Shown here in pieces: positions 15,907 to 24,705 of a stretch of 64,000 bases of DNA. The number at the start of each line of letters is the position of its first letter. Within the stretch, counting starts at the first letter, position 1. The DNA comes from Glycomyces artemisiae. Its GTDB lineage: Bacteria > Actinomycetota > Actinomycetes > Mycobacteriales > Micromonosporaceae. The translations under genes and the position numbers were made by a program. The notes beneath the pieces are model-generated. The model made no database searches. It worked only from the letters and a program-made list of their open reading frames with translations, and had not been told where the DNA came from. The stretch covers positions 124,001-188,000 of the forward strand of contig NZ_PVTJ01000006.1 of the NCBI RefSeq assembly GCF_003002955.1. Reading direction: 5' to 3'.

Positions 15907-17175
15907 ATGTCCTCCACCCGCACCTCCATATCCCGCCGCGCCGTCCTCGCCGCCGCGCCCATCGCCGCCACCGGGGCCGCGGTCGGCATCGCCGCGCCCG
16001 CAGCCGCCCACGGCCACGGCGCGGCCGTCCTCGACTGGTTCGACGCCACCGACGCCGCCGTCACCGCGGCGCCCGCCGCCACCCAGGTCACCAACAGCCG
16101 CACCTGGGCCATCGCGTGGCTCGCCGCGGCCCGCGCCGTGCGCCGCGTCCCCCACGGCGTCAACGCGGGCCACTACCGCGAGGCCGCGCTCGCGGCCGCG
16201 GTCCACCGGGCGCTGTACGCGCTCGCGCCGACCCAGCAGGCGGCCCTGGACGAGGCGCTGGAGGCCGCGCTCGCCCGCGTCCCCGACGGGCGGGCCAAGC
16301 GCAAGGGCGTCGCCGCGGGCGTCGAGCGCGCCGACGACCTGCTCGAAGAACGCGCCGGCGACGGCCTCGATCCGGCCTCGGTGAACGCCCCGTTCACGCC
16401 GCCGGCCGCCGCGCCGGGCGTGTGGCAGCCGACGCCGCCCGCGTTCGGGCCCGCGGCCCAGGCGGGCACCCGCTTCGCCGTGCCGTTCGCGCTCGACAGC
16501 GCCGACCAGTTCCGCCTCGACGCGCCCCCGGCGCTCGGCACGCCGCAGTACCGCGCCGACCTCGACGAGGTGTACGCGTACGGCGGGCTGAACAGCACCG
16601 CGCGCACGCAGGCGCAGACCGACACCGCGCAGTTCTGGCTCGGCTCCTCGTTCACGCTGTACAACCCGGTGCTGCGGGCGGCCCTGGAGCACCACTCGGG
16701 GTCGCTGCGCGAGCAGGTGGAGCTGGTGGCGCTGTTCCACGTCGCGTCGGTCGACACGCAGATCGCCACGTCGGACTCGAAGTACGCGCACCTGTGGTGG
16801 CGCCCGGTGACCGCGATCGCGGGGGCCGTCGAGGACGGGGACCCCGCCACCGTGCAGGACCCGTCCTGGACGCCCCTCCACACCACGCCCTCGCACCCGG
16901 ACTACCCGAGCGGGCACAACACCTACTCCGGATCGGCCGAGGAGGTGCTCACGCAGCTCGTCGGCGACGGGCCGGGCGCGGCGTTCACGATCCCGAGCCC
17001 GACCGCGCCGGGCGTGACCCGCACGTACACCACGTGGCACCCGCTCACCGCGGAGAACGTCGACGCACGCGTGTGGTCGGGCATCCACTCGCGCTCGGCG
17101 GACCTCGCGGGCGTCGAGCTGAGCCGGAACGTCGCGGCCTTCGTCCTCACCCGCGCCGGGGACCTCCTGGCCTAG
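15907..17175 (+). CDS. Tat-exported vanadium-dependent haloperoxidase / PAP2-family protein
   Basis: 422 residues; strong AAGGAG ribosome site before the ATG. The N-terminus has a twin-arginine signal (ISRRAVLAAAP) and an Ala-rich cleavage region near residue 34, so it is exported folded. All vanadate/phosphate-binding positions of the family are present: Lys292 and Arg299-Pro300 in the KxxxxxxRP motif, Ser335-Gly336-His337 in the PSGH motif, and Arg388 with His394 in the RxxxxxH motif. The usual W-W before RP is also present. Family members oxidise halides with peroxide or act as acid phosphatases; sequence does not decide which. The transcript probably includes the upstream leader peptide and hairpin. 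Confidence 0.88.
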   Translation: MSSTRTSISRRAVLAAAPIAATGAAVGIAAPAAAHGHGAAVLDWFDATDAAVTAAPAATQVTNSRTWAIAWLAAARAVRRVPHGVNAGHYREAALAAAVHRALYALAPTQQAALDEALEAALARVPDGRAKRKGVAAGVERADDLLEERAGDGLDPASVNAPFTPPAAAPGVWQPTPPAFGPAAQAGTRFAVPFALDSADQFRLDAPPALGTPQYRADLDEVYAYGGLNSTARTQAQTDTAQFWLGSSFTLYNPVLRAALEHHSGSLREQVELVALFHVASVDTQIATSDSKYAHLWWRPVTAIAGAVEDGDPATVQDPSWTPLHTTPSHPDYPSGHNTYSGSAEEVLTQLVGDGPGAAFTIPSPTAPGVTRTYTTWHPLTAENVDARVWSGIHSRSADLAGVELSRNVAAFVLTRAGDLLA

Positions 17176-17198
17176 CAGAACTTCGCTCCTGAGGAGTC

Positions 17199-17234
17199 GG
17201 GCGCTCCGGCCGAGTGCAGACGGCCGGGGCGCCC
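17199..17234 (+). terminator. Terminator of the haloperoxidase-like gene
   Basis: 13-bp stem (one G-U pair) formed by 17199-17211 and 17222-17234 around a 10-base loop, 23 bp after the stop. Confidence 0.75.
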
Positions 17235-17311
17235 GTCTTGCTGCGCCCCTTGGGAACTCGCGTCCCGGGCATACCCTCCCGGGGCACTTAATATTGACGT
17301 TCGACAATGTA

Positions 17312-17340
17312 TTGACAGGCAAACGCTCACACGGTAGGTT
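17312..17340 (+). promoter_or_regulatory. Near-consensus sigma70 promoter with no gene behind it
   Basis: TTGACA at 17312-17317, a 17-base spacer and TAGGTT at 17335-17340. This is the best promoter match in the window. The ATTGAC motif is repeated 18 bp upstream (17293-17298), which may be a regulator site. No start codon follows on this strand before the terminator at 17450. Confidence 0.65.
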
Positions 17341-17434
17341 TGCTCCAATTCCCTCAAATCCATCCCCGCGCCACAGTCCCGGCGCTCCCCCGAACGAACC
17401 GCCAGATCCATCCGACGGGCAGGCGATTCACGAT

Positions 17435-17448
17435 TGGGAGCGCTCCCC
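17435..17448. promoter_or_regulatory. CebR-type operator palindrome TGGGAGCGCTCCCC
   Basis: Differs by one end base from the TGGGAGCGCTCCCA box bound by the cellobiose-responsive LacI-family repressor CebR in streptomycetes (established there). It lies about 90 bp downstream of the orphan promoter and directly before the terminator hairpin. No cellulose-use gene is adjacent. The regulator would be encoded elsewhere. Confidence 0.5.
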
Positions 17449-17449
17449 T

Positions 17450-17493
17450 GGGCGAAGACCCCCGGCTCCCGGCTCGTCGGCGGGTCTTCGCCC
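17450..17493. terminator. Hairpin terminator between orphan promoter and phosphotransferase gene
   Basis: GGGCGAAGACCC at 17450-17461 pairs perfectly with GGGTCTTCGCCC at 17482-17493; 20-base loop. It lies five bases past the stop of the convergent phosphotransferase gene, so it probably ends both transcripts. Confidence 0.75.
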
Positions 17494-17498
17494 TTCGC

Positions 17499-18287
17499 CT
17501 ACCGAAGGGCTTCGTCGAGGATGTACCGCTCGGCGTCGAGCAGCCGCAGGTCCCGCGCCGGACGGCGCAGGTGCCCCTTCTGGACGATCCGCTCGAACGC
17601 GGGGTCGCCCGCCTGGGCCATGCGGCGGATGCCCTCGATGTGGTCCACGATCCGCTTGCGGATGACCTTGATGAACCGCTGGCGGTCCCGGTCGGAGAGC
17701 CCGTACGCGTCGGCGAACATCCGCAGCCGCCGCGCCCGGTCGGGCTTCTTCCAGCCCAAGGTGATCGAGTCGCGGTCGGTGAAGATCGGGACCCACGTCC
17801 ACGCCGCGTACGCGACGTCGTAGATCCGCGCCCCCGGGCTCGCCAGGTCGAAGTCGATGAGCGACAGCGTCCCGTCGGGCCGCCACACCACGTTGTGCGG
17901 CGCGGCGTCGTGGTGGCAGATCACCTCGGTGTCGGGCGGCGGCGGTCCGAAGGACCGCCAGGTCGCGCCCGGCGGCGGCCGGAAGCCGTACTGCGCGTCG
18001 TGGTACATGCGCAGCATCTTCGCGACCGCGCTCATGGTCTCGTCGGTGGTCCAGTGCGGCGCGAGCGGGTACTTGCCCGGCTCGCCCTCCACGAAGGACA
18101 GCACCTCGCGGGCGTGCTCGTCGACGCCCAGCACCCGCGGCGCGCCCGTGAACCCGGCGCCCTCCAGGTGCCGGAGCAGCGCATGGACCGCGGGGGTCCA
18201 GGGTCCGGTGTTCCGGCGGACCGTGTCGCCCAGCCGGATGACCGTGCTCGTGTTGCCGCCAATAAGCGGAATCTCGTCTTGGCTCAC
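17499..18287 (-). CDS. Phosphotransferase (aminoglycoside phosphotransferase fold)
   Basis: 262-residue kinase-like protein. It has the APH catalytic loop as ICHHDAAPHNVVW (HxDxxxxN with catalytic Asp and Asn) followed by the metal-binding LIDFDLASPG. The N-terminal lobe is short and lacks a clear glycine-rich loop, as is usual for small APH proteins. Start is the GTG at 18285-18287 with GGGGA upstream. It lies directly downstream of ftsY's 3' side in the opposite half of the window's housekeeping block, with no resistance genes nearby. Substrate unknown; a small-molecule or sugar kinase role is as likely as antibiotic resistance. Confidence 0.8.
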   Translation of the reverse strand: MSQDEIPLIGGNTSTVIRLGDTVRRNTGPWTPAVHALLRHLEGAGFTGAPRVLGVDEHAREVLSFVEGEPGKYPLAPHWTTDETMSAVAKMLRMYHDAQYGFRPPPGATWRSFGPPPPDTEVICHHDAAPHNVVWRPDGTLSLIDFDLASPGARIYDVAYAAWTWVPIFTDRDSITLGWKKPDRARRLRMFADAYGLSDRDRQRFIKVIRKRIVDHIEGIRRMAQAGDPAFERIVQKGHLRRPARDLRLLDAERYILDEALR

Positions 18288-18322
18288 CGGTCCCCGCTGT
18301 GCCCTTGCGCCTGCGTGCTGTG

Positions 18323-19453
18323 TCAGCTCTCGGCGCCGTCGACGAGTGCGTCGACGAACGCTCCGACCTCGAAGGGGGCCAGGTCGTCCGGGCCTTCTCC
18401 GAGTCCGACCAGCTTAACCGGTACCCCCAACTGCCGCTGAACCGCGATCACGATCCCGCCCTTCGCGGACCCGTCGAGCTTGGTCAGGACGATGCCGGTC
18501 ACCTGCACGACCTCGCCGAAGACCTTCGCCTGCTGGAGGCCGTTCTGCCCGGTGGTCGCGTCGAGCACCAGGAGCGTCTCCGCCACCGGGCCCTGCTTCT
18601 CGATGACCCGCTTGACCTTCCCGAGCTCGTCCATGAGCCCGGCCTTGTTCTGGAGGCGGCCCGCGGTGTCGACGAGCACCACGTCGGCGCCGTCGTCGGC
18701 CCCGGTCTTCACCGCGTCGAACGCCACCGAGGCGGGGTCGGCGCCCTCGCCGCGGCGCACCACCTTCGCGCCCACGCGGGCGCCCCAGGTCTCCAGCTGC
18801 TCGGCGGCGGCGGCGCGGAACGTGTCCGCCGCGCCCATCACGACGGACTTGCCCTCGGCGATGAGCACCCTGGCGACGCGGCCGCAGGTCGTGGTCTTCC
18901 CCGAGCCGTTGACGCCGACCATGAGGATCACCGCGGGGCCCTCCCCGGAGGGCGCGGCGGTGGCGATGGACCGGTCGAGGTCCGGTTCGAGGACCGCGGT
19001 CAGTTCGGCCTTGAGCAGGCGCCGCAGCTCCTCGGGGTCGCGGGTGCCGAGGACCTTGACCTGCTCGCGCAGGCGCTCCACGACCGCGGTCGTGTCGTCC
19101 AGGCCGACGTCGGCGGTCAGGAGGGTCTCCTCGACCTCGTCCCAGACGTCGTCGTCGAGCTTGTCGCTCGCCAGGAGCGCCAGGAGGCCCTTGCCGAGCG
19201 CGTTGTTCGAGCGGGCCAGGCGCGAGCGCAGCCGCACCAGGCGGCCCGCGACGGGCTCGGGCGTCTCGACCGCCGGAGCGGCCGGCTTCGGCGTCTCAGC
19301 CGGAGTCTCGGCCTTCGGCGCCGCTTCGACCTGCGGTTCCTCGGCGGGAGCCTCGACGGCGGACTTCGAACGGCCGCGCACGGCGACCACGACGCCGACG
19401 ATGACGGCGACCGCGACGACGGCGGCGACCACCCAGATCCACAGGTTGTCCAC
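18323..19453 (-). CDS. ftsY: Signal recognition particle receptor FtsY
   Basis: Membrane receptor that docks SRP-bound ribosomes at the translocon. The 376-residue protein starts with a transmembrane helix (about 4-25), as usual in actinobacteria, followed by a Pro/Glu/Ala acidic linker (A domain). The NG domain has the N-domain helices, P-loop GVNGSGKTTT, DTAGR and TKLDGSAKGG motifs. I choose the GTG at 19451-19453 because GGAGG lies eight bases upstream; a GTG 12 codons earlier has no ribosome site. It follows smc by 51 bp, the same order as in many actinobacteria, and is probably cotranscribed. Confidence 0.95.
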   Translation of the reverse strand: MDNLWIWVVAAVVAVAVIVGVVVAVRGRSKSAVEAPAEEPQVEAAPKAETPAETPKPAAPAVETPEPVAGRLVRLRSRLARSNNALGKGLLALLASDKLDDDVWDEVEETLLTADVGLDDTTAVVERLREQVKVLGTRDPEELRRLLKAELTAVLEPDLDRSIATAAPSGEGPAVILMVGVNGSGKTTTCGRVARVLIAEGKSVVMGAADTFRAAAAEQLETWGARVGAKVVRRGEGADPASVAFDAVKTGADDGADVVLVDTAGRLQNKAGLMDELGKVKRVIEKQGPVAETLLVLDATTGQNGLQQAKVFGEVVQVTGIVLTKLDGSAKGGIVIAVQRQLGVPVKLVGLGEGPDDLAPFEVGAFVDALVDGAES

Positions 19454-19504
19454 AGGTAAGCCCTCCACGAGTTGACGATCGTCAACCACTGTACTGGGCT
19501 GCCC

Positions 19505-22500
19505 TTACTCCTCTTCGCGGGAGAACTTCTGGCTGATGACCTGCGTGACACCCGCGCGCATCGTGACGCCGTACAGCGCGTCGCCGATCTCCATCGTCCG
19601 CTTCTGGTGCGTGATGATGAGCAGCTGCGAGTTCTCCTGGAGCTGGCGCAGCAGGTCGAGCAGGCGCCCCAGGTTCACGTCGTCGAGCGCCGCCTCCACC
19701 TCGTCCATGAGGTAGAACGGGCTGGGGCGGGCGCGGAAGATGGCCACGAGCAGCGCCAGCGCGGTCAGCGACCGCTCCCCGCCGGACAGCAGCGAGAGCC
19801 GCTTGACCTTCTTGCCGGGCGGGCGGGCCTCGACCTCGACGCCGGTGCGCAGCAGGTCGTCCGGCTCGGTGAGCAGGATGCGCCCCTCGCCGCCGGGGAA
19901 GACGGTCTGGAAGACGTGCTCGAACTCGCGGGCGGTGTCGGCGAACGCCTCGGCGAACACCTGCTGGATGCGGTCGTCCACTTCCTTGACGACCGTGGTG
20001 AGGTCGGCGCGGGTCTTCTTGACGTCTTCGAGCTGCTCGCTGAGGAACTTGTACCGCTCTTCGAGGGCCGCGAACTCCTCCAGCGCAAGGGGGTTCACTT
20101 TGCCGAGGAGTTTCAGCTCGCGTTCGCCGCGGGCGGCGCGCTTCTCCATGAGCGGGCGGTCGAAGTCGGCCGGGAGCGGCTCGGGCTTCCCCTTCTCGGC
20201 CGCGGCGGCGATCTCGTCGGCGCTGGGCGGCACGGGCTGGTCGGGCCCGTACTCGGCGATGAGCGTCTCGATGTCGACGCCGAACTCGGCGCCGGCCTTC
20301 TCTTCGAGGGCCTCGATGCGCAGGCGCTGCTCGGCGCGGGCGACCTCGTCGCGGTGGGCCGCGGAGGTGATGCGTTCGAGTTCGGCGGCCGTGGCGGCGG
20401 CGCGGGTGCGCAGCTCGGTGAGGGCGGCTTCGCGGCGGGCCTGCTCGGCCGCGACGGTGTCGCGTTCGATGGCGGCGGCTTCGAGGGAGTCGGTGAGGCG
20501 CACGCCGGTCTCTTCGGCGGCCTCGGCGACGAGCGCGGCGACGGCCGCGCCGCGGGCGCGGGCGGCCCGGCGGGCCTGGGCGCGGGCGCGGGAGGCGCGC
20601 TCGGACTGGGCCTGGCGGGCGAGGGCGTCGGCGCGTCCGGCGAGCGCGGAGGCGCGCTCCTCGGCGGTGCGGACCGCGAGGCGGGTCTCCATCTCGTTCT
20701 GGCGGGCGGCGTCGAGCTGACGGGAGAGGACGTCGCGCTCGTCGGTCGAGGGCTCCTCGATCTCGGGGAGCGATTCGAGTTCCTCAAGCTGCGCTTCGAG
20801 GTCGCCGAGCCCGGCGGTGTCGGCTTCGCGGGCGGTCTGGGCGCGGTCCTTGGCCTGGGCGAGGCGGGCGACCTCGGCTTCGGCGCTGCGGGCGGCGGCG
20901 CCGAGTTCGGCGAGGCGGCGGGCGACGACGCTGTGCGCGGCCTGGGCCTGCCGCTGGGCGCCGCGGACCTGCTCGGCGGCTGCCTCTGCTTCGGCGTGGG
21001 CCTCGCGGGCGGCGTCGAGCTGCTCGCCGAGCTGCGCGGCGAGGGACTCGGCGGCGATCTTCTTGTCCCGGGCCTCGTCGACGGCGGCCTGGATCTCGAT
21101 GTAGGACTGGGCCTTCGCGGAGCCGCCGTGGGCGGTCGCGGCGCCGAGGACGTCGCCTGCTCGGGTGACGGCCGTGAGGTCGGGGTGGGCTTCGACGATG
21201 GCGCGGGCGGCGTCGAGGTCGTCGGCGACGACCATCCCGGCGAGCACGGCGCGCACGGTGGAGGAGAGTTCGGCGGGCGCGGAGACGGTGTCGGCGACCG
21301 GGAGGAGTCCACTAGGGACGTCCACGTGGGTCTGGGCTCCGGCGATCAAGAAGCCGGCTTGCCCGCCGTCCTCGTCGCGCAGGAGGCGGATGGCCTCGGC
21401 GGCGGTGGCGGGGCCGGTGACGGCGATGGCGTCGGCGAGGCGCCCGAGCGCGGCGGCGAGGACCGGCTCGTAGCCGGGCCTGACGGTGAGGAGCGCGGCG
21501 ACGGATCCGAGGACGCCGGGGACGGCGTCGTCGCGGGAGAGCAGGGCGGCGGCGCCGTCCTTGCGGCGCAGCCCGACGGCGAGGGCCTCTTCGCGGGCGG
21601 CCCACTGGGAGGCCTCGCGGTCGGCGTCGCGCTCGGCGGCCTGGAGGCGGTCGAGCTCGGCCTTCGCGGCGGCGGTGCGGGCCTTCGCTTCGGCGAGGGC
21701 CTCGTCGAACTCGGAGTCGGTCTCGACCGCTTCGCTCTCGGCCTCGGCTTCGGCGTGCGCCTCGGCGGCGGCCTCGGCGCGCTCCTTCGCCTCGGCGAGC
21801 GCGATGGAGGCGCGTTCGAGCTCTTCGGCGGCGGCCGCTGTGCGGGACTTGAGGGAGTCGACGCGTCCGCGCAGCGTCGCGAGGGCCTCGCGGCGCTCGG
21901 CGGCGGCCTTGACGGCGCCGACGATGCGCTGCTCGGCGTCGCTGAGCGCGGTCTCGGTCTCCTCGCGGGCCTCGACGGCGGCGGCGAGCCGCTCGGAGTC
22001 CTCGGCGATCCCCTCGCGCAGCTCGATCTCCTGCTCGCGGATGCGCTGGGCCTCGGTCTCCAGGACCTCGGGGTCGCGTCCGGCGCGGTCGTCCTGCTCC
22101 TCGGCGAGGTAGCGGCGGCGCTCGGCGGCGAGCTGCGCGGTGGACCGGAGCCGCTCGGCGACCGCCTGGAGGCGGTACCAGGTCTCCTGGAGGCGCGCGA
22201 GGCGCGGCTTGTCGGCGGCGTGCGCGGTCTCGACCTCGCCGACCTGCGCGGCGAGGCGCTCGTGCTCGTCGGCGAGGACGGCGCGGCGCTCCTTGATCGC
22301 CTCCTCGTCGGCGAGGTCCTTCGCGATGTTCTGGCGCAGGGACGCGAGGTCGTCGGCGAGGAGCCGCAGGCGGGCCTCGCGCAGGTCCATCTGGATGGTC
22401 TGGGCGCGGCGCGCGAGTTCGGCCTGGCGGCCGAGGGGCTTGAGCTGGCGGCGCAGCTCGCCGGTGAGGTCGGAGAGCCGGTCGAGGTTGCCCTGCATGC

Positions 22501-23047
22501 CTTCGAGCTTGCGGAGGGCCTTCTCCTTGCGCTTGCGGTGCTTGAGGACGCCCGCGGCCTCCTCGATGAACGCGCGGCGGTCCTCGGGGCGGGCGTGGAG
22601 GTAGGAGTCGAGCTTGCCCTGGCCGACCAGGACGTGCATCTCGCGGCCGATGCCGGCGTCGGAGAGGAGGTCCTGCACGTCGAGGAGGCGGCAGCGATCG
22701 CCGTTGATCTCGTACTCGCCCTCGCCGGAGCGGAACATGCGGCGGGTGATCGAGACTTCGGAGTAGTCGATGGGGATCGCGCCGTCGGAGTTGTCGATCG
22801 TGAGGGTGACCTCGGCGCGGCCGAGCGCGGGGCGGCCGGTGGTGCCCGCGAAGATGACGTCCTCCATCTTGCCGCCGCGCAGGGACTTCGCGCCCTGCTC
22901 GCCGAGGACCCAGGCGATGGCGTCGACGACATTGGACTTGCCGGAGCCGTTCGGGCCGACGACGCAGGTGATCCCCGGTTCGAAGCGCAGGGTGGTGGCC
23001 GAGGCGAAGGACTTGAATCCCTTCAGCGTGAGGCTCTTCAGGTGCAA
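19505..23047 (-). CDS. smc: Chromosome segregation ATPase SMC
   Basis: 1180-residue condensin subunit that organises and segregates the chromosome. Walker A GPNGSGKS at 31-38, two long coiled coils rich in Ala/Glu/Arg, a hinge around 505-670 (starting AVPGVLGSVAALL), and the C-terminal head with signature LLSGGERSLTALAL and Walker B PFYLMDEVEAALD. The start is the TTG at 23045-23047, which gives the family N-terminus (HLKSLTLKGFKSFA) and has GGAGCG upstream. The coiled coils use a very repetitive Ala/Glu/Arg vocabulary, which creates long spurious frames on the other strand. Confidence 0.97.
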   Translation of the reverse strand: MHLKSLTLKGFKSFASATTLRFEPGITCVVGPNGSGKSNVVDAIAWVLGEQGAKSLRGGKMEDVIFAGTTGRPALGRAEVTLTIDNSDGAIPIDYSEVSITRRMFRSGEGEYEINGDRCRLLDVQDLLSDAGIGREMHVLVGQGKLDSYLHARPEDRRAFIEEAAGVLKHRKRKEKALRKLEGMQGNLDRLSDLTGELRRQLKPLGRQAELARRAQTIQMDLREARLRLLADDLASLRQNIAKDLADEEAIKERRAVLADEHERLAAQVGEVETAHAADKPRLARLQETWYRLQAVAERLRSTAQLAAERRRYLAEEQDDRAGRDPEVLETEAQRIREQEIELREGIAEDSERLAAAVEAREETETALSDAEQRIVGAVKAAAERREALATLRGRVDSLKSRTAAAAEELERASIALAEAKERAEAAAEAHAEAEAESEAVETDSEFDEALAEAKARTAAAKAELDRLQAAERDADREASQWAAREEALAVGLRRKDGAAALLSRDDAVPGVLGSVAALLTVRPGYEPVLAAALGRLADAIAVTGPATAAEAIRLLRDEDGGQAGFLIAGAQTHVDVPSGLLPVADTVSAPAELSSTVRAVLAGMVVADDLDAARAIVEAHPDLTAVTRAGDVLGAATAHGGSAKAQSYIEIQAAVDEARDKKIAAESLAAQLGEQLDAAREAHAEAEAAAEQVRGAQRQAQAAHSVVARRLAELGAAARSAEAEVARLAQAKDRAQTAREADTAGLGDLEAQLEELESLPEIEEPSTDERDVLSRQLDAARQNEMETRLAVRTAEERASALAGRADALARQAQSERASRARAQARRAARARGAAVAALVAEAAEETGVRLTDSLEAAAIERDTVAAEQARREAALTELRTRAAATAAELERITSAAHRDEVARAEQRLRIEALEEKAGAEFGVDIETLIAEYGPDQPVPPSADEIAAAAEKGKPEPLPADFDRPLMEKRAARGERELKLLGKVNPLALEEFAALEERYKFLSEQLEDVKKTRADLTTVVKEVDDRIQQVFAEAFADTAREFEHVFQTVFPGGEGRILLTEPDDLLRTGVEVEARPPGKKVKRLSLLSGGERSLTALALLVAIFRARPSPFYLMDEVEAALDDVNLGRLLDLLRQLQENSQLLIITHQKRTMEIGDALYGVTMRAGVTQVISQKFSREEE

Positions 23048-23202
23048 CGGTCGCTCCGGCTGTCGGCGTCGTCGGGGTACGGGACCGTCCCAGCCTACAA
23101 GGCGGGTGTGACCGGAACGGGGAGATCAAAGCTCTCAAAGAGGACGAACCCGGACCGGGTTCCCGGGGTTCCGCGGGGTGAACGTCCTCCGAACACGACA
23201 AT

Positions 23203-23230
23203 GCGCGCCCGCTGCTGGCAGCTGGCGCGC
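23203..23230 (-). terminator. Terminator between the coiled-coil gene and smc
   Basis: GCGCGCC / GGCGCGC outer stem with an inner GCTG/CAGC stem and a CTGG loop (one unpaired base each side), 26 bp past the stop of the small coiled-coil gene. Confidence 0.6.
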
Positions 23231-23256
23231 CTATCTTCCGTTGTGCGAGTGACGGT

Positions 23257-23445
23257 CTAGGTCAACGCGGGCTCGTGCAGCCGCATCAGCTCCTCGACCT
23301 GGTCCTGCTCGATCTCGTCCTCGCGGGACCGCAGCTCGGCAAGCTCGGTCTCGAGGTTCCGTACTCGCGCGCGTAGCTGGACCACTTCTTCGAGCAGGCG
23401 CTTGTTGGGAGCCTGGCCGATGTGGCCGTAGAGGGCTTTCGCCAT
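23257..23445 (-). CDS. Small conserved coiled-coil protein
   Basis: 62-residue protein starting at the ATG 23443-23445 with AAGGAG upstream. After a MAKALYGHIG beginning, residues 17-48 form one amphipathic coiled coil rich in Leu, Arg and Glu, and the C-terminus ends LMRLHEPALT. Proteins with the same beginning (MAKALLGYVG) and the same EPALT-like ending are encoded near smc in streptomycetes, as I recall, but have no assigned function. The conserved ends around a coiled coil suggest a dimeric adaptor (inference). Confidence 0.75.
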   Translation of the reverse strand: MAKALYGHIGQAPNKRLLEEVVQLRARVRNLETELAELRSREDEIEQDQVEELMRLHEPALT

Positions 23446-23797
23446 AGTTTCTCCTTGCGATCACGTCGTCTGGTGGCGTTGGCGTACGCACCGGAAAAGA
23501 CGTCGCATTTGCTGAGTGATTTTTTTAGCCGCCGGGGCCGATTGCCCCTTGCCGGACCAGTGGAGCACGGCTCGTGAACACTGGCCGTCACCCACTATCT
23601 TCCGCCTTTCCGGCGGTCTTCGTCAAGCTTTGCACATGCTTCTGCCCCCGGATTCGACGGGGGTCACACCTGCGGGGGTACCCCCGTAGGCGCCCGGTCA
23701 CACCGCGCTCAGTGCGCGCCCGGTCCGAACCTGGTAGGGTCCCCGTGAAACGCGAAAAACCCCCGTGTATTTCCCCCCGCGACGGAGCCGTACCCCC
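23446..23797. other. Divergent intergenic region, 352 bp
   Basis: Lies between the coiled-coil gene and the CAP-domain gene. It holds a run of seven T at 23520-23526, a small CCGCC/GGCGG hairpin near 23601-23615, and a 14-bp palindrome at 23673-23686. A TAGGGT hexamer at 23735-23740 may be a -10 element for the CAP gene. No coding frame is convincing. Confidence 0.4.
23673..23686. repeat. 14-bp palindrome CGGGGGTACCCCCG
   Basis: Perfect palindrome about 50 bp before the possible -10 of the CAP-domain gene. It could be an operator or a strong cruciform-forming site. A related GACGGGGGTC stretch lies just upstream at about 23656-23665. Confidence 0.35.
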
Positions 23798-24535
23798 ATG
23801 CGAAGACTCCAGGGCGGACGCCACCGCGACCCCGCCGAGAGCACGCGCCGGATGTTCATCGCCATCCTGGCCTCGTTCGGCCTGGCGGCGGGGGCCACCT
23901 CACTGTGGGCGGTCGGGTCGCCACTGGACGGCACGGAAGCGGCGTCCCAGGACCCCGCGACCAGCGCGTCATCGTCGGCAGCGGCCGAGGAGAGCCCCAC
24001 GGTCTCCCCGCTCGCGGACCTCCAGGAGGCCGAGATCCTCCCGCAGGAGGCCGAGGAGGAGCCCACCACCGAGGCGGCCGAGACCACCACGGCCGCAGAG
24101 GAAGAGGACGACGGCGGCGGCTCCGGCGGCGGGGACGACGGGGGCGGCGACGACGCCCCGTACGCCGACGCCGAGTCGGAGATCCTCGGCATCGTCAACG
24201 ACCGCCGCGCCGAGAACGGCTGCGGCGACCTCGCCCGCGACTCCCGCCTCGACACCGCCGCGCGCCTCCACGCCGAGGACATGGCGGAGAACGACTACTT
24301 CGACCACACCTCCCAGGACGGCCGCACCCCCACCGACCGGGCCAACGCCCAGGGCTACGAGGGCGGCGTCGGCGAGAACATCGCCATGGGCTACCCCGAC
24401 GCCGAATCGGTCATGGAGGGGTGGATGAACTCCGAGGGGCACCGGGCCAACATCCTCAACTGCGGCTACGACGTCATCGGCATCGGCGCGTACGACCGCG
24501 ACGGCACCATCTACTGGGTGCAGATGTTCGGCTAG
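23798..24535 (+). CDS. Exported CAP-domain (SCP/PR1-like) protein
   Basis: 245 residues. Basic N-terminus, then one hydrophobic helix (about 20-40) that serves as signal or anchor. A long low-complexity linker rich in Ala/Glu/Thr and Gly/Asp follows, and a C-terminal CAP domain (about 125-245). The domain has the family landmarks HAEDMAENDYFDHTS, GENIAMGY and MNSEGHRANIL with the conserved His, Glu and His. CAP proteins in actinobacteria are secreted or cell-wall associated, with roles in development or cell-wall interaction that are mostly untested. Start ATG 23798 has GGAG about 11 bases upstream; an in-frame GTG at 23765 is an alternative. Confidence 0.85.
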   Translation: MRRLQGGRHRDPAESTRRMFIAILASFGLAAGATSLWAVGSPLDGTEAASQDPATSASSSAAAEESPTVSPLADLQEAEILPQEAEEEPTTEAAETTTAAEEEDDGGGSGGGDDGGGDDAPYADAESEILGIVNDRRAENGCGDLARDSRLDTAARLHAEDMAENDYFDHTSQDGRTPTDRANAQGYEGGVGENIAMGYPDAESVMEGWMNSEGHRANILNCGYDVIGIGAYDRDGTIYWVQMFG

Positions 24536-24705
24536 CCCTTCAGGGGCCGCATTATCGCAGGTGAACGGCGCCGCGACCTCGTACTGTCGTCCATCCGACT
24601 CAATGCTGGACTGGGCGATTACCAACAGTCATGCTGGGGTGGCCGCCTGAACGGGCGTGCATCTGGGGAGGCGACCGAAGCACACCCGAAGGATGAGGTG
24701 CCACC

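Larger units (their letters stand above)
17347..17493 (+). ncRNA. Candidate small RNA of about 147 nt
   Basis: Defined only by its ends: predicted start about 7 bp after the -10 of the strong promoter at 17312-17340 and end at the hairpin at 17450-17493. The body has no ATG or GTG frame. It includes a CebR-like operator palindrome just before the terminator. It could instead be the remnant of a promoter region whose sugar-use gene was lost. Confidence 0.3.

Noticed and set aside
17499-18287. Aminoglycoside resistance gene
   Set aside because: Only the generic APH fold motifs are visible; there is no resistance context, so I annotate it as a phosphotransferase of unknown substrate.
19472-23260. 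A plus-strand frame of over 1200 codons opposite smc
   Set aside because: It is the antisense shadow of the Ala/Glu/Arg-rich SMC coiled coil, giving Gly/Leu/Val repeats with no domain; smc is certain on the other strand.
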